Positions 1 to 7,991 of a DNA stretch of 11,432 nt are shown here, one piece after another. The stretch is from positions 1 to 11,432 of the forward strand of contig CAMIFA010000159.1 in NCBI GenBank assembly GCA_946221495.1, written 5' to 3'. The number at the start of each line of letters is the position of its first letter. Position 1 is the stretch's first letter. Both the position numbers and the translations under genes were made by a program. Origin of the DNA: an uncultured cyanobacterium. GTDB lineage: Bacteria > Cyanobacteriota > Cyanobacteriia > Cyanobacteriales > Chroococcidiopsidaceae. The notes beneath the pieces are model-generated. The model was not told the DNA's origin and did no database searches. It worked only from the letters and a program-made list of their open reading frames with translations.

Positions 1-354
1 AAGCGCCAAGGAAGGAAGAAAGAGAGGGTTTTACGAATCATTTAGGACTGCTATACAATGTCAAAAGAAGTCGAAATTTAGAAAACATATAATTAAACTT
101 ACATATAGCAAAAAATTATTATTACCGTAAATTTTCTGAAATTACAACTAGTAGCAATAAAAGTTTTAGCTAAATTTGAGCTTTTATTTCGTTGATGTAA
201 AGTTAATAACTGTGTTAGTTATAACTATTGAACAAATTACGATTAGCTATTAGCCTTTAACGAATAATTTTAATTAGGGGAAGGTGTCTAAATGACCATT
301 TTTTAGACACCATAGAGCTGATAAATTCTCAGTCTGAAGTATTTTTGTGGTGGC
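1..354. other. Intergenic, AT-rich, no gene recognised
   Basis: No convincing coding frame is present. The first 45-125 bases are open in some frames but have no recognisable protein sequence. A short imperfect palindrome lies near 206-222 (ATAACT, 5-nt loop, AGTTAT). Apart from this and the hairpin at 283-311 I see nothing definite. Confidence 0.5.
283..311. terminator. Hairpin downstream of the kinase/regulator pair, possible terminator
   Basis: A perfect 10-bp inverted repeat, GGTGTCTAAA (283-292) and TTTAGACACC (302-311), is separated by 9 nt and starts 44 nt past the response regulator stop codon. The minus-strand transcript would fold here, but the bases after the stem (TTCCCC) are not a U-tract. 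It is therefore a poor intrinsic terminator and may act as a 3' stabilising hairpin. Confidence 0.35.
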
Positions 355-1089
355 TTAAAGTGGTTTTTCTTCAATTACTAAACTTTCCTCCGATTGGTTG
401 CTAACTAAATTAAGTTGACGCAGAAGTTGAATATTTTCGGGAGTGAGAAAATCTTGTAAATCAGGCAATTCCTTGAGGACTGCCATTTCATGGGTACAAG
501 TTTGTCGCAAAATCTCCAGACACTGATCGCGCTGCGCTCCTGGTTCGAGAGTCTTCAAAATTTTAATTGCCATATTCACTTTAGGGATAGTATTGCGTAA
601 CTCTTGCTGGAATTGGTTCAAGAGATCGTCTCTGGTATCACTACGCTCCTTAAGTTCCTGAACTTCTTGATTAAGTGATTCAGCACGTTGGTGTTCGTTG
701 TTGTACTGCTGCATTACGGCTGCTTGTTTAGCAAATCGAGAGGCGATCGCTCCCAGTAATTCATCTGCTGTAAAAGGCTTAGTGAGGTAATCATCTGCAC
801 CGAGTTCCATTCCTTGACGCAGATCAACTTTATCGGCTTTAGCTGTGAGAAAAATAAACGGTATTGTTGCAGTAGCTGGATCTTGGCGCAGCGCAGTCAA
901 TACACCATAACCATCAAGTTCCGGCATCATTACGTCGCAAATAATTAAATCAGGTAAATGTTCCCGCGCCGACATTGCGCCGATCACCCCGTTTTCTGCA
1001 CCGACAGCATCGTAGTCTTCACCTTCAAGAAGTTCTAAAATGTTGGATCGAACTATTGGCTCATCTTCAATTACTAGAATCTTTTTCAT
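355..1089 (-). CDS. Response regulator: REC domain, coiled coil, degenerate histidine-kinase DHp-like tail
   Basis: A 244-residue protein likely to receive phosphate from the kinase encoded just upstream. Seen: a complete REC domain at about residues 3-118, with acidic pocket E8/D9/E10, phospho-acceptor D52 in CDVMMPELDG, switch residue T82 in FLTAKAD and K104 in LTKPF. Residues about 120-158 are rich in Q, E, K and R and look like a coiled coil. Residues about 155-215 (LLNQFQQELRN, then VNMAIKIL, then LEILRQTC) read like the H-box helix and second helix of a HisKA domain. The expected phospho-histidine position (F-S-H-E-L-R in kinases) is Q162 here. There is no DNA-binding, GGDEF or other output domain. 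The ATG sits 3 nt past the kinase stop codon with no clear Shine-Dalgarno, so translation is probably coupled to the kinase. The REC call is firm; the DHp-like reading is inference from motif similarity. Confidence 0.95.
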   Translation of the reverse strand: MKKILVIEDEPIVRSNILELLEGEDYDAVGAENGVIGAMSAREHLPDLIICDVMMPELDGYGVLTALRQDPATATIPFIFLTAKADKVDLRQGMELGADDYLTKPFTADELLGAIASRFAKQAAVMQQYNNEHQRAESLNQEVQELKERSDTRDDLLNQFQQELRNTIPKVNMAIKILKTLEPGAQRDQCLEILRQTCTHEMAVLKELPDLQDFLTPENIQLLRQLNLVSNQSEESLVIEEKPL

Positions 1090-1092
1090 TTT

Positions 1093-4000
1093 TTATACTC
1101 GGTTGTTTAATGGAATAGTAATAATAAACTTAGTACCAACTGAGACATCACTATCTACAGTGATGTTGCCTCTATGTAAATCAACAGATTTTTTCACAAT
1201 AGCTAGTCCTAAACCTGTACCAGAAATATTGCCGACATTGCTAGCGCGATGAAAAGAATTAAACAATTGCGCTTGTTCTATTTTAGGAATACCGATCCCT
1301 TGGTCTTGAATGCTAAAGATAGCGTTGTCTTGGTCAAAAATTAAATCAAATTTAACTGTGCCACCAGCTGGAGAATACTTAATTGCATTTGACAGCAGAT
1401 TATTGAGAATATGCCGCACCAGTTTTTCATCCATGCAAGCATTATGGCATTCGCCCTGAGTGTGAAAGTCAATATGATGAGTATCTGTAGTTAGTTGAAT
1501 TTCTTCTACTAGTTCTGTGCAGAATTTAGTAACATCCAACGATATCGGGTTAAACTCCAATTTGCCAGCTTCCGCTTTGCCAATCAGCAGCACATCATTC
1601 AGCAATGCCGTCATGTGTTTTACGGCTGCTTGAATGCGCTGGAGATGATTAAGTTTTTTCTCCTCACCCCACTTGTGGCTATAGTGTTGAAGTAACTCAG
1701 CCGAAGATAAAATCGTTGCTAACGGAGTACGGAACTCGTGGGATGTCATTGTCACGAAACGGGATTTGAGTTCACCCAGTTCTTTTTCTTTTTGTAAAGT
1801 GTTGCGAATTTCGGCTTCTGCGCGTTTGCGTTCAGTGATATCGCGCACAATAGCCATAACTTCATTTTCAGCGCTAACAGCAATCCGAAACTCGTAGTCA
1901 AGCAGAGTGTTTTCTACCAACAATTGAGTTTCAAAAATTTGCACTTCCCCAGTGGCGAGGGCTTTTTCTACACAATTCATGGTTGGATTAGCTACTGCTG
2001 CTGGTAACACTTCATCCAAGTGTTTACCTAAAAATTCTTTAGCAGGTATTGGTAGATTATTTTCCTTTGCTGCTTTGAAGTTGACAAAAATCCCATCTCT
2101 ACTAATGCGAAACATTAAATCTGGAATCGCATTCAAAAGAGCGCGATTTGTGGCGACGCTGGAACGCAAAGCATCTTCCACTCGCTTGCGCTCAGTGATA
2201 TCTGTAGAGATCCCACAAACCGCGTAGGGGACTCCAGCAGCGTTATAGAGGGGGAACTTAATTGCTAGATAAGTATGTAGCCCGTCAGCTTGGGGGACAA
2301 CTTCTTCCCAGTCCAAGGGAGATTTAGCTTCAAGTACGCTTTGGTCATGCGCCCAATACATATCAGCAATTTCTTTAGGAAAGAGATCGTAGTCTGTTTT
2401 ACCTTTAACTTCCTCTCTATCAAGGTGAAGTAGAATTCCGCACCAGGCATTGACCATAATGTATCGACCCTGAAGGTCTTTAACATAGATCAGTGCCGTA
2501 GAGTTATCCAAGATCGCATTTAGTCGCTCCTCGCTTTCCTGCAACGCTTTTTCTGCCTGCTTGCGCTTGGTGATGTCACGAGCGACAACACAAAAAACTT
2601 CTCTGCCGCCGTAAAAGATCAAATTAACGTTAACTTCAGCAGGCACTAAAGAACCATCCTTACGGCGGTAGTGGGCTTCACTAGAAAAGTAGTTTTTCTC
2701 TTCTAAGACTTGTTGAATACTACGCTCTAAGTGTTCATGGTGGTCGAGGGCAACGATATCATAAAGCGTTAAGTCAAGGATTTCTGCAAGCGTGTAACCG
2801 AGTAAATTGTGAAATGCGGCATTAGCTTCTAGGATGCGTTTAGTATCAGCGTTAACAAGAAAGATTCCTTCTGAAGTTTGCTCTACTACGGCGCGGAAGC
2901 GGTCTTGACTCTCCCGTAAAGCTGACTCTGCTTGCTTAAGCTGAATTAATCTTCCTAGTTGGCTGGCAACAGTGGAAACAATTTCAACTAGTCGCTTATC
3001 CTGATCGCAGGGTTCAAACATGAAAAATACTAGAACAGCCAGCACCTGATTTTTGTCAATAATCGGGATGCCCAATCCGGCTTTGAAACCAGCTGCGATC
3101 GCCACCTGCTTTCGCAGAAAAAAGGTGTCAGATTCACGAGAAACATCCCGAATCCATTCTGGTTCCCTAGATACCCAAACACGCCCAGGCAGCCCCGTAG
3201 CTGGCGGAAATGTCAATTTCTCGCTCTGCTTTCTAAAATTCTCTAAGTTTTCGCTACTACCATACCAAGCAGGGCTACATTTAAGAGTTGTGCGATCGGC
3301 AGCTGGAATCCACGCTTCGCCAAATTTCCAATTAGTGAAGTCGCATACTTTATGCAACACAACTCCTAGCGCTGAATGAAAATTTGCGGATTCACTGATT
3401 GCTTGTGTAATCTTTTGCAGGAAGCGGACTTCTTCTTCGGCGCGACGGCGCTCAATAATTTCAGCTTGTAACTGTTCGTTAGCTTGCCTGAGTTGGGCAG
3501 TACGTTCCTCTACCCTTATTTCTAGATTGTCATAAGTCTTTTGCAGTGCAGCTTGGGCAAGCTTGCGATCGCTAATATCAACAAGGTAACTTCTAATTAA
3601 ATCGCTTTCGGGGATGTAATGTACAGATTGTTCAAAGACTTTGTTGGTAACTTCAACTTCACGCACAAAAACTTTTTGATCGCCATTTTTAACTATAGAT
3701 ACTAACCCCGCTAAGGTCGGATGCTGCGAGTCGCGGATATTAGGAAACTGCTGCACTGCTGCTGGATTAAGATACGTAATCACTCCCGCTAAATCAATTT
3801 CAATAATTGGATAAGAACTCATTTCCGGAAAGGAAGCTAACCGTACTAGTGCGGATTCACTAGAATTTTCTTTATCTACTCCAGCAAGGGATTTAAAAGG
3901 ACTACTTAAATTTGACAAGAAACCCGAGACATCTTCAGCTTCGCCTGATACTAGAAACTGCACATCTAAGGGGTTAGCAGTGGCATAATACCTTGCTCTA

Positions 4001-4320
4001 ACATTACCCCCAAACATAATTACATCCCCATGTTTGAGGTCGTGGAAGAAACAGCGACTACCATTAATAATCAAACCATTTCTAGAGCGTTTTCCCTGGA
4101 GATTCCCATCAATAATCCGAAATAAGTAAGTAGTAGTTTCGGGCATTGTTACCCGCATTAAGATCGCGTGCTGCCGCGAAACTAGGTGGGAGTGAAGCAC
4201 AATGGAGTTGCTTAAGTCGCGACCAATTGAAAACGTAGCGGCTTCCAGGGCAATAGTGCGTTTACCTAGATCGTCTTCAATAACTAGTAGATGGTTAATT
4301 TGCTTGTCACTCTCTAGCAC
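1093..4320 (-). CDS. Multi-sensor histidine kinase: FHA-PAS-GAF-PAS-PAS-PAS-HisKA-HATPase
   Basis: A 1075-residue kinase with no transmembrane segment, so probably cytoplasmic. Domains seen: FHA at about 22-112 (IGRD 32-35, SRQHA 48-52, RNGLIING 80-87); a weak PAS at about 162-255; a coiled coil at 255-298; GAF at about 305-460 (TGLPGRVW near 375) without a bilin-type Cys-His pair; PAS at about 470-590, 595-712 and 718-832, each ending in a DIT(E/K)RK-like PAC motif; HisKA with phospho-acceptor H861 in SHEFRTPL; HATPase with N-box N978, G1 box DQGIGIP (1006-1012) and G2 box GTGLGLA (1034-1040). All catalytic boxes are intact. The start is GTG: upstream in frame there is no other start codon before a TAG stop, and the FHA fold needs this N-terminus. 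FHA domains bind phosphothreonine, so input from a Ser/Thr kinase is possible (inference). The response regulator follows after 3 nt. Confidence 0.95.
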   Translation of the reverse strand: MLESDKQINHLLVIEDDLGKRTIALEAATFSIGRDLSNSIVLHSHLVSRQHAILMRVTMPETTTYLFRIIDGNLQGKRSRNGLIINGSRCFFHDLKHGDVIMFGGNVRARYYATANPLDVQFLVSGEAEDVSGFLSNLSSPFKSLAGVDKENSSESALVRLASFPEMSSYPIIEIDLAGVITYLNPAAVQQFPNIRDSQHPTLAGLVSIVKNGDQKVFVREVEVTNKVFEQSVHYIPESDLIRSYLVDISDRKLAQAALQKTYDNLEIRVEERTAQLRQANEQLQAEIIERRRAEEEVRFLQKITQAISESANFHSALGVVLHKVCDFTNWKFGEAWIPAADRTTLKCSPAWYGSSENLENFRKQSEKLTFPPATGLPGRVWVSREPEWIRDVSRESDTFFLRKQVAIAAGFKAGLGIPIIDKNQVLAVLVFFMFEPCDQDKRLVEIVSTVASQLGRLIQLKQAESALRESQDRFRAVVEQTSEGIFLVNADTKRILEANAAFHNLLGYTLAEILDLTLYDIVALDHHEHLERSIQQVLEEKNYFSSEAHYRRKDGSLVPAEVNVNLIFYGGREVFCVVARDITKRKQAEKALQESEERLNAILDNSTALIYVKDLQGRYIMVNAWCGILLHLDREEVKGKTDYDLFPKEIADMYWAHDQSVLEAKSPLDWEEVVPQADGLHTYLAIKFPLYNAAGVPYAVCGISTDITERKRVEDALRSSVATNRALLNAIPDLMFRISRDGIFVNFKAAKENNLPIPAKEFLGKHLDEVLPAAVANPTMNCVEKALATGEVQIFETQLLVENTLLDYEFRIAVSAENEVMAIVRDITERKRAEAEIRNTLQKEKELGELKSRFVTMTSHEFRTPLATILSSAELLQHYSHKWGEEKKLNHLQRIQAAVKHMTALLNDVLLIGKAEAGKLEFNPISLDVTKFCTELVEEIQLTTDTHHIDFHTQGECHNACMDEKLVRHILNNLLSNAIKYSPAGGTVKFDLIFDQDNAIFSIQDQGIGIPKIEQAQLFNSFHRASNVGNISGTGLGLAIVKKSVDLHRGNITVDSDVSVGTKFIITIPLNNRV

Positions 4321-4641
4321 TGTTTTTAAATAGTCTTTGGCGGTGTTACTGATAGTTTTCCCAGTCTGAACTGAAAAATCACTGCTTTTGACTAAAGTAA
4401 TCTAGGGGACGATAGCAATAACGGTAATCTCAGAAACGAAATGCTCTCTAGGTAAGCTTTTTGTCCGTCAGAATTTATTTAAAGGGGACTGGGGATTGGG
4501 GACTGGGTATTGGGAGGAATTGAGGACGGGGATTTAAAGAGCGCCCTATTCCTGGAACTGAGGATTGGGGACTGTCTTCGAGGTATTATTCCTAATCCCC
4601 AATCCCCAGTCCCCTTGATAAAACTCCTGATTTCAGAAGCA
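4321..4641. other. Intergenic region between proA and the kinase gene
   Basis: This stretch separates the proA stop codon from the kinase start and should hold the promoter of the kinase/regulator pair, though I could not pick a convincing -35/-10 pair. Its left part (4321-4480) is unique sequence. Its right part (4482-4616) is the GGGGACT/GGGGATT inverted repeat. Short reading frames across the repeat, on either strand, translate into low-complexity P/N/Q/S-rich peptides and are not taken as genes. Confidence 0.6.
4482..4616. repeat. Cyanobacterial GGGGACT/GGGGATT repeat element with 21-bp inverted ends
   Basis: The left arm at 4482-4502 (AAGGGGACT, GGGGATT, GGGGA) has an exact reverse complement at 4596-4616, giving 21-bp perfect inverted termini around a 93-nt interior. 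The interior holds degenerate copies: GGGACTGGGTATTGGG overlapping the left arm, and the direct near-repeats GGAATTGAGGACGGGG (4515-4530) and GGAACTGAGGATTGGGG (4554-4570). Heptameric tandem repeats of this kind are familiar intergenic elements in cyanobacterial genomes. In RNA it could form a long hairpin at the end of the proA transcript, so it may affect termination or stability. No transposase is present. Confidence 0.8.
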
Positions 4642-5940
4642 TTAATCCAAATCTTTGTGAGCAAAAGACTTAGGATTTTCACCACTATAAGTTGCCGCAA
4701 TATGCCCGTCGCCAATTAATTGATATTTGTAAGTTACCAATCCTTCTAAACCTACAGGACCGCGTGGCGGCATTTTTTGGGTACTAATGCCAACTTCTGC
4801 ACCAAAACCGTAACGGAAGCCATCAGCGAAGCGAGTTGAACAGTTGTGATACACGCCAGCTGCATTTACCTGTGCGAGGAAGGTAGCGGCGGCGGCTGGA
4901 TCTTCTGTCGCGATCGCATCTGTGTGTCCGGAACCATAATTGTTAATGTGGGCGATGCCAGCTTCTAAGGAATCGACAATTTTGATCGCCAATATTAAAT
5001 CACTATACTCCGTCGCCCAGTCTGTCTCTGTAGCGGCGGCAATATCTAGTAACTCACAAGTTTTTTGATCGCCACGTAACTGAACATCGCGTTTTGCCAA
5101 AGCATGGGCTACTTCTGGTAAAAAGGCTGAAGCAATTGATTCGTGAACAAGTAGAGTTTCAATTGCATTACAAGCAGCTGGATATTGAGTTTTTGCGTCT
5201 ACGGCAATTTCGACTGCTTGATCAATATCAGCCGCCGCATCTACATAAAGATGGCAAATTCCCTCTGCATGACCGAGTACCGGGATGCGGGTATGATCTT
5301 GGACAAACCGCACAAAGGAATTGGAACCTCTAGGGATAATTAAATCTACATATTGATCTAAATTTAATAATTCTAGTGTTTCTTCTCTGGTAGTTAATAA
5401 CTGGACAACAGCCGGATTTATATCACTTTGAGCTAATCCTTGGTGAATTGCTTTGACTATTGCTTCACAAGAGCGAATTGCTTCTTGTCCACCTTTAAGG
5501 ATTACACCATTACCTGATTTAATTGCTAGTGAAGATATTTGGATAGCTGCATCTGGTCTAGCTTCAAAAATCACACCCAAAACCCCTAAGGGGCAGGTAA
5601 CACGCTTTAAGATTAAGTTATTGTCTAGCTGCCGATTAATTTGGACTACGCCAGCTGGATCGCTTAATTTACCAACATCGCGCACTGAGGCGATCGCACT
5701 TTTTAGCTTTGCTTCATCCAATTTCAGCCGATTATAAAGCGGTTTAGGAATTTTTGCAGCAGCAGTTTGGCAATCAGCAGCATTTGCCGCCAAAATTTCC
5801 TCTGTTGCTGATTCTAAAGCTAGGGCGATTCCTTCGATTGCTCTATTTTTAGCGCTCGTTGACAGCACCGCTAGCTGACGCGCCGCCTCACGAGTTTTTT
5901 GGGCAATTTCAATTAAGGGAACAATTTGGTTAACCGTCAT
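4642..5940 (-). CDS. proA: Gamma-glutamyl phosphate reductase (glutamate-5-semialdehyde dehydrogenase)
   Basis: The protein catalyses the second step of proline synthesis in the cytoplasm: NADPH-dependent reduction of gamma-glutamyl phosphate to glutamate-5-semialdehyde. Starting from the ATG at 5940 it has 432 residues, normal for ProA. Seen: FEARPD at 125-130, the KGGQEA segment near 149, PRGSNSFVR at 203-211, catalytic Cys257 in YPAACNAIE, and the C-terminal signature STQKMPPRGPVGLEGL at 386-401. An in-frame TTG three codons upstream (5949) could extend it, but ATG is preferred because the protein then begins MTVNQIVPL and a weak GAGA lies about 4 nt upstream. It is the last gene of the 4642-7923 cluster, 47 nt after the DUF2141 gene. 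The partner proB is not in the window. Confidence 0.97.
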   Translation of the reverse strand: MTVNQIVPLIEIAQKTREAARQLAVLSTSAKNRAIEGIALALESATEEILAANAADCQTAAAKIPKPLYNRLKLDEAKLKSAIASVRDVGKLSDPAGVVQINRQLDNNLILKRVTCPLGVLGVIFEARPDAAIQISSLAIKSGNGVILKGGQEAIRSCEAIVKAIHQGLAQSDINPAVVQLLTTREETLELLNLDQYVDLIIPRGSNSFVRFVQDHTRIPVLGHAEGICHLYVDAAADIDQAVEIAVDAKTQYPAACNAIETLLVHESIASAFLPEVAHALAKRDVQLRGDQKTCELLDIAAATETDWATEYSDLILAIKIVDSLEAGIAHINNYGSGHTDAIATEDPAAAATFLAQVNAAGVYHNCSTRFADGFRYGFGAEVGISTQKMPPRGPVGLEGLVTYKYQLIGDGHIAATYSGENPKSFAHKDLD

Positions 5941-5987
5941 TAATCTCAAGCAATTAACTATGAATTTAGCAATTTAATAATTATTTA

Positions 5988-6428
5988 TTAAATATATTTC
6001 ATCCCGATCTTAATTGTTGCATTTCCTTTTAAAGAAAAACTAGCTTTTTTAAACTTTGGCGCACCAAGCTTTACAGGTGGGTTATTAGAAATTCCAAAAC
6101 CTTCTCGTGGTATGCCGAGAAAGTTTGTATTTAGCTTGCCGTCGCCGTTTTCGTCGTGGAATAAAGCCACAGCATAAGTTCCCGACTTCAACCCAGAAAA
6201 CTCTTTTGTTGCCGAACGACCTACTATTTTAGTACAACCACTTTGAACTGCACCTGCTGTGCTTTGGGGAAATCCTTGTTCTTTTGCATAAATTCTCATG
6301 CAAACTTCACCTTTTTGGCTAGATAGGTTATTTACTACTATGGTGAGTTTGGCAGTAGGCGCTGCTATTGTTTTACTACTTAGAGCTATAGCAACCGAAA
6401 TAATGCTTATTCTGATTAATTTGAGCAT
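5988..6428 (-). CDS. Secreted DUF2141-family protein
   Basis: A 146-residue protein of unknown function matching the DUF2141 family by its central motifs: GTYAVALFHDENGDGKL at about 83-99 and FLGIPREGFG at 103-112. Residues 1-22 are a typical signal peptide (K3 and R6, then a hydrophobic stretch, then SKTIA before an Ala-rich cleavage region), so the mature protein of about 124 residues should be exported. Two cysteines, C43 and C65, could form a disulfide. The acidic HDENGDG loop resembles a calcium-binding loop, but no metal role is established here. The gene sits between mazG (57 nt upstream) and proA (47 nt downstream), probably in the same transcript. There is no obvious Shine-Dalgarno. 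The family call is confident; the function is not known. Confidence 0.85.
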   Translation of the reverse strand: MLKLIRISIISVAIALSSKTIAAPTAKLTIVVNNLSSQKGEVCMRIYAKEQGFPQSTAGAVQSGCTKIVGRSATKEFSGLKSGTYAVALFHDENGDGKLNTNFLGIPREGFGISNNPPVKLGAPKFKKASFSLKGNATIKIGMKYI

Positions 6429-6485
6429 AAATAGTTATTAGCTGTTACTTACTATTTTTGAGACTCAAACTAAAATAAGGAGTTC

Positions 6486-7313
6486 CTAATCTTTGCTTAG
6501 TTGGGCTTTAGCTTGCTGCCAAAGATTTTCTAATTCTGCTAGTGTGTAGTCAGATAAAGGACGACCTGCAATACTTTCGACGTGCGATAATCGTTGCACA
6601 AATCGCTGGTTAGTGCCTTGTAAAGCCTCTATGGGATCAAGGTTGTACCAACGCGCCAGATTAATAATTACAAAAAGTAAATCTCCTAATTCTGCTTGTT
6701 GTCTTTCAGGTGTTTCAGTGGCGATCGCTTGTTGAAATTCTGCCAATTCTTCAGCAAATTTTGCCCAAACACCATCAACATTTTCCCACTCAAACCCAGC
6801 CGCCGCCGCTTTTTGAGAAATCTTCATCCCAGCCATCAACGGCGGTAGTGTCCGTGCATAACGACTCAGTTTGTTACTGATTGAAGCATCCTCTATCCCT
6901 TTTTCTGTAGCTTTAATTTGTTCCCAATTTTGGCGTACTTGCTCAACGCTAGTAACTTCTACATCTCCGAATACATGAGGATGACGACGAATTAGCTTTT
7001 GGCTAATGCTTTGAATCACTTCTATAAGGCTGAAATCTCCGGCTTCGGAAGCAATTTGAGCTTGCAGCACAACTTGTAATAGTAAGTCTCCGAGTTCTTC
7101 TGCGATCGCACCTTGATTGCCACTTTTAATTGCATCTACTACTTCATAAGCTTCTTCAATCACGTAAGGAATCAGTGTTTGAGGAGTTTGAGCCAAATCC
7201 CAAGGACAACCACTATCAGGCGATCGCAATTGGGCAACTATATCAATTAATTGTTGTAGTGCTGCTAATGTAGCGGCATCAGACTGGGAATTTGATTTTT
7301 GAATATTAGTCAT
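6486..7313 (-). CDS. mazG: Nucleoside triphosphate pyrophosphohydrolase MazG
   Basis: MazG hydrolyses (d)NTPs to NMP and pyrophosphate and is thought to clean nucleotide pools or remove aberrant nucleotides. From the ATG at 7313 it has 275 residues, the usual size of the two-domain bacterial form. Seen in the first domain: SGCPWDLAQT (about 34-43), metal-binding motif EEAYE with E53, E54, E57 and D60, then EELGDLL with E72, E73 and D76, and RRHPHVFG (109-116). In the second domain: EELAEF (E188, E189, E192), then ELGDLLFVIINLARW (E208, D211). Both metal sites look intact. An in-frame TTG two codons earlier (7319) is possible; ATG is preferred, with a close GAGA upstream. The DUF2227 gene ends 16 nt upstream, indicating one operon. 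Confidence 0.96.
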   Translation of the reverse strand: MTNIQKSNSQSDAATLAALQQLIDIVAQLRSPDSGCPWDLAQTPQTLIPYVIEEAYEVVDAIKSGNQGAIAEELGDLLLQVVLQAQIASEAGDFSLIEVIQSISQKLIRRHPHVFGDVEVTSVEQVRQNWEQIKATEKGIEDASISNKLSRYARTLPPLMAGMKISQKAAAAGFEWENVDGVWAKFAEELAEFQQAIATETPERQQAELGDLLFVIINLARWYNLDPIEALQGTNQRFVQRLSHVESIAGRPLSDYTLAELENLWQQAKAQLSKD

Positions 7314-7329
7314 TCTCAAATAATTTACA

Positions 7330-7923
7330 TTAATGCTTCTGGCGATTTTTAACTGCCTGACGGCGGCGAGTGCTTTTAGTTAATTTATTCATTCTGCCAT
7401 TTGGTAGCTTGCCCCTTGCTGCCTGCTTTTTGTGATTTTTGTAGACGGAAGCACCCCAATCACTGAGCGAGTGGCTGAGTGCGCCTAGTTCCAACCCTAA
7501 AAAAAGGGCAATCCACTCAGCTTTATTTTGAGTAACTGATTCCTTAATTACCTCCACTACTAGCTGCCAATTCCACCCTACACCCCATACTAGCTGGGCT
7601 ATTCCCAAAATTAAAACACCTAGTAGTCCTAGCCAAGTAGTTAGATACAGTAACCTTAGCGTTGTGCCGATGATCATGCCATGAGATAACAGCGATCGAT
7701 GCCTTATTTTTTGGTAGGGTATCCACAGCCAGCGCAAGCAGCCCCAGCGCTTGTATTGTACAGAGTAAATATCTAAATCAGGTCCAAACATTAAGCCACT
7801 AAATAAAAATGCTCCCGAAAGCAATAAAGTTAAGTTGCTACTATCAGTCTGGGCAAACGTCATACCAGCTACGCCAGGCAAGCCCCATAAAGTAATGCGA
7901 TCGTGCGTCCGACCAGAGGGCAT
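7330..7923 (-). CDS. DUF2227-family membrane protein, putative metal-binding
   Basis: A 197-residue protein of the DUF2227 family (annotated as putative metal-binding), related in layout to the YdjM/metal-dependent hydrolase type. Seen: conserved polar residues H7 and D8 (GRTHD), D49 and D51 (GPDLD), H75 and H81 (HRSLLSHG), and H151 and D155 (HSLSDW), a pattern suited to a metal site. Hydrophobic stretches at about 31-46, 92-116 and 137-150 suggest membrane segments. The last 45 residues are strongly basic (many K and R), which may face the cytoplasm. The start is ATG with GAGGA at 7935-7939, 11 nt away. It is the first gene of the cluster that runs through mazG, DUF2141 and proA, and is divergent from the tRNA gene. 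The substrate and reaction are unknown. Confidence 0.88.
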   Translation of the reverse strand: MPSGRTHDRITLWGLPGVAGMTFAQTDSSNLTLLLSGAFLFSGLMFGPDLDIYSVQYKRWGCLRWLWIPYQKIRHRSLLSHGMIIGTTLRLLYLTTWLGLLGVLILGIAQLVWGVGWNWQLVVEVIKESVTQNKAEWIALFLGLELGALSHSLSDWGASVYKNHKKQAARGKLPNGRMNKLTKSTRRRQAVKNRQKH

Positions 7924-7947
7924 AAAATTTAGTATCCTCGTCGTAGC

Positions 7948-7976
7948 TTTAACTCGTGATCATCTGCTATTATGAT
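7948..7976 (+). promoter_or_regulatory. Sigma-70-type promoter of tRNA-Val
   Basis: TTTAAC (7948-7953) and TATGAT (7971-7976) are separated by exactly 17 nt, close to the sigma-70 consensus. Transcription would begin near 7983, about 9 nt before the mature tRNA. An overlapping alternative -10, TATACT, lies at 7976-7981. The promoter lies in the 68-nt gap shared with the divergent DUF2227 gene. Confidence 0.6.
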
Positions 7977-7991
7977 ATACTGTGTGACACT

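Noticed and set aside
305..460. Bilin-binding GAF (phytochrome-like) domain in the kinase at these residue positions
   Set aside because: The GAF has no Cys-His chromophore motif, and its pattern (TGLPGRVW) is that of ordinary GAF sensor domains. The coordinates given here are protein residues.
4482..4616. CRISPR array or insertion sequence
   Set aside because: The repeats are short heptads without regular spacers, and there is no transposase or cas gene nearby.
4479..4719. Two short frames on opposite strands over the GGGGACT repeat
   Set aside because: Their sequences are translations of the repeat (SPIPNPQ-like low complexity), and one overlaps the conserved end of proA.
5941..5949. TTG start for proA three codons upstream
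   Set aside because: ATG at 5940 has the better-spaced GAGA and gives the N-terminus expected for ProA.
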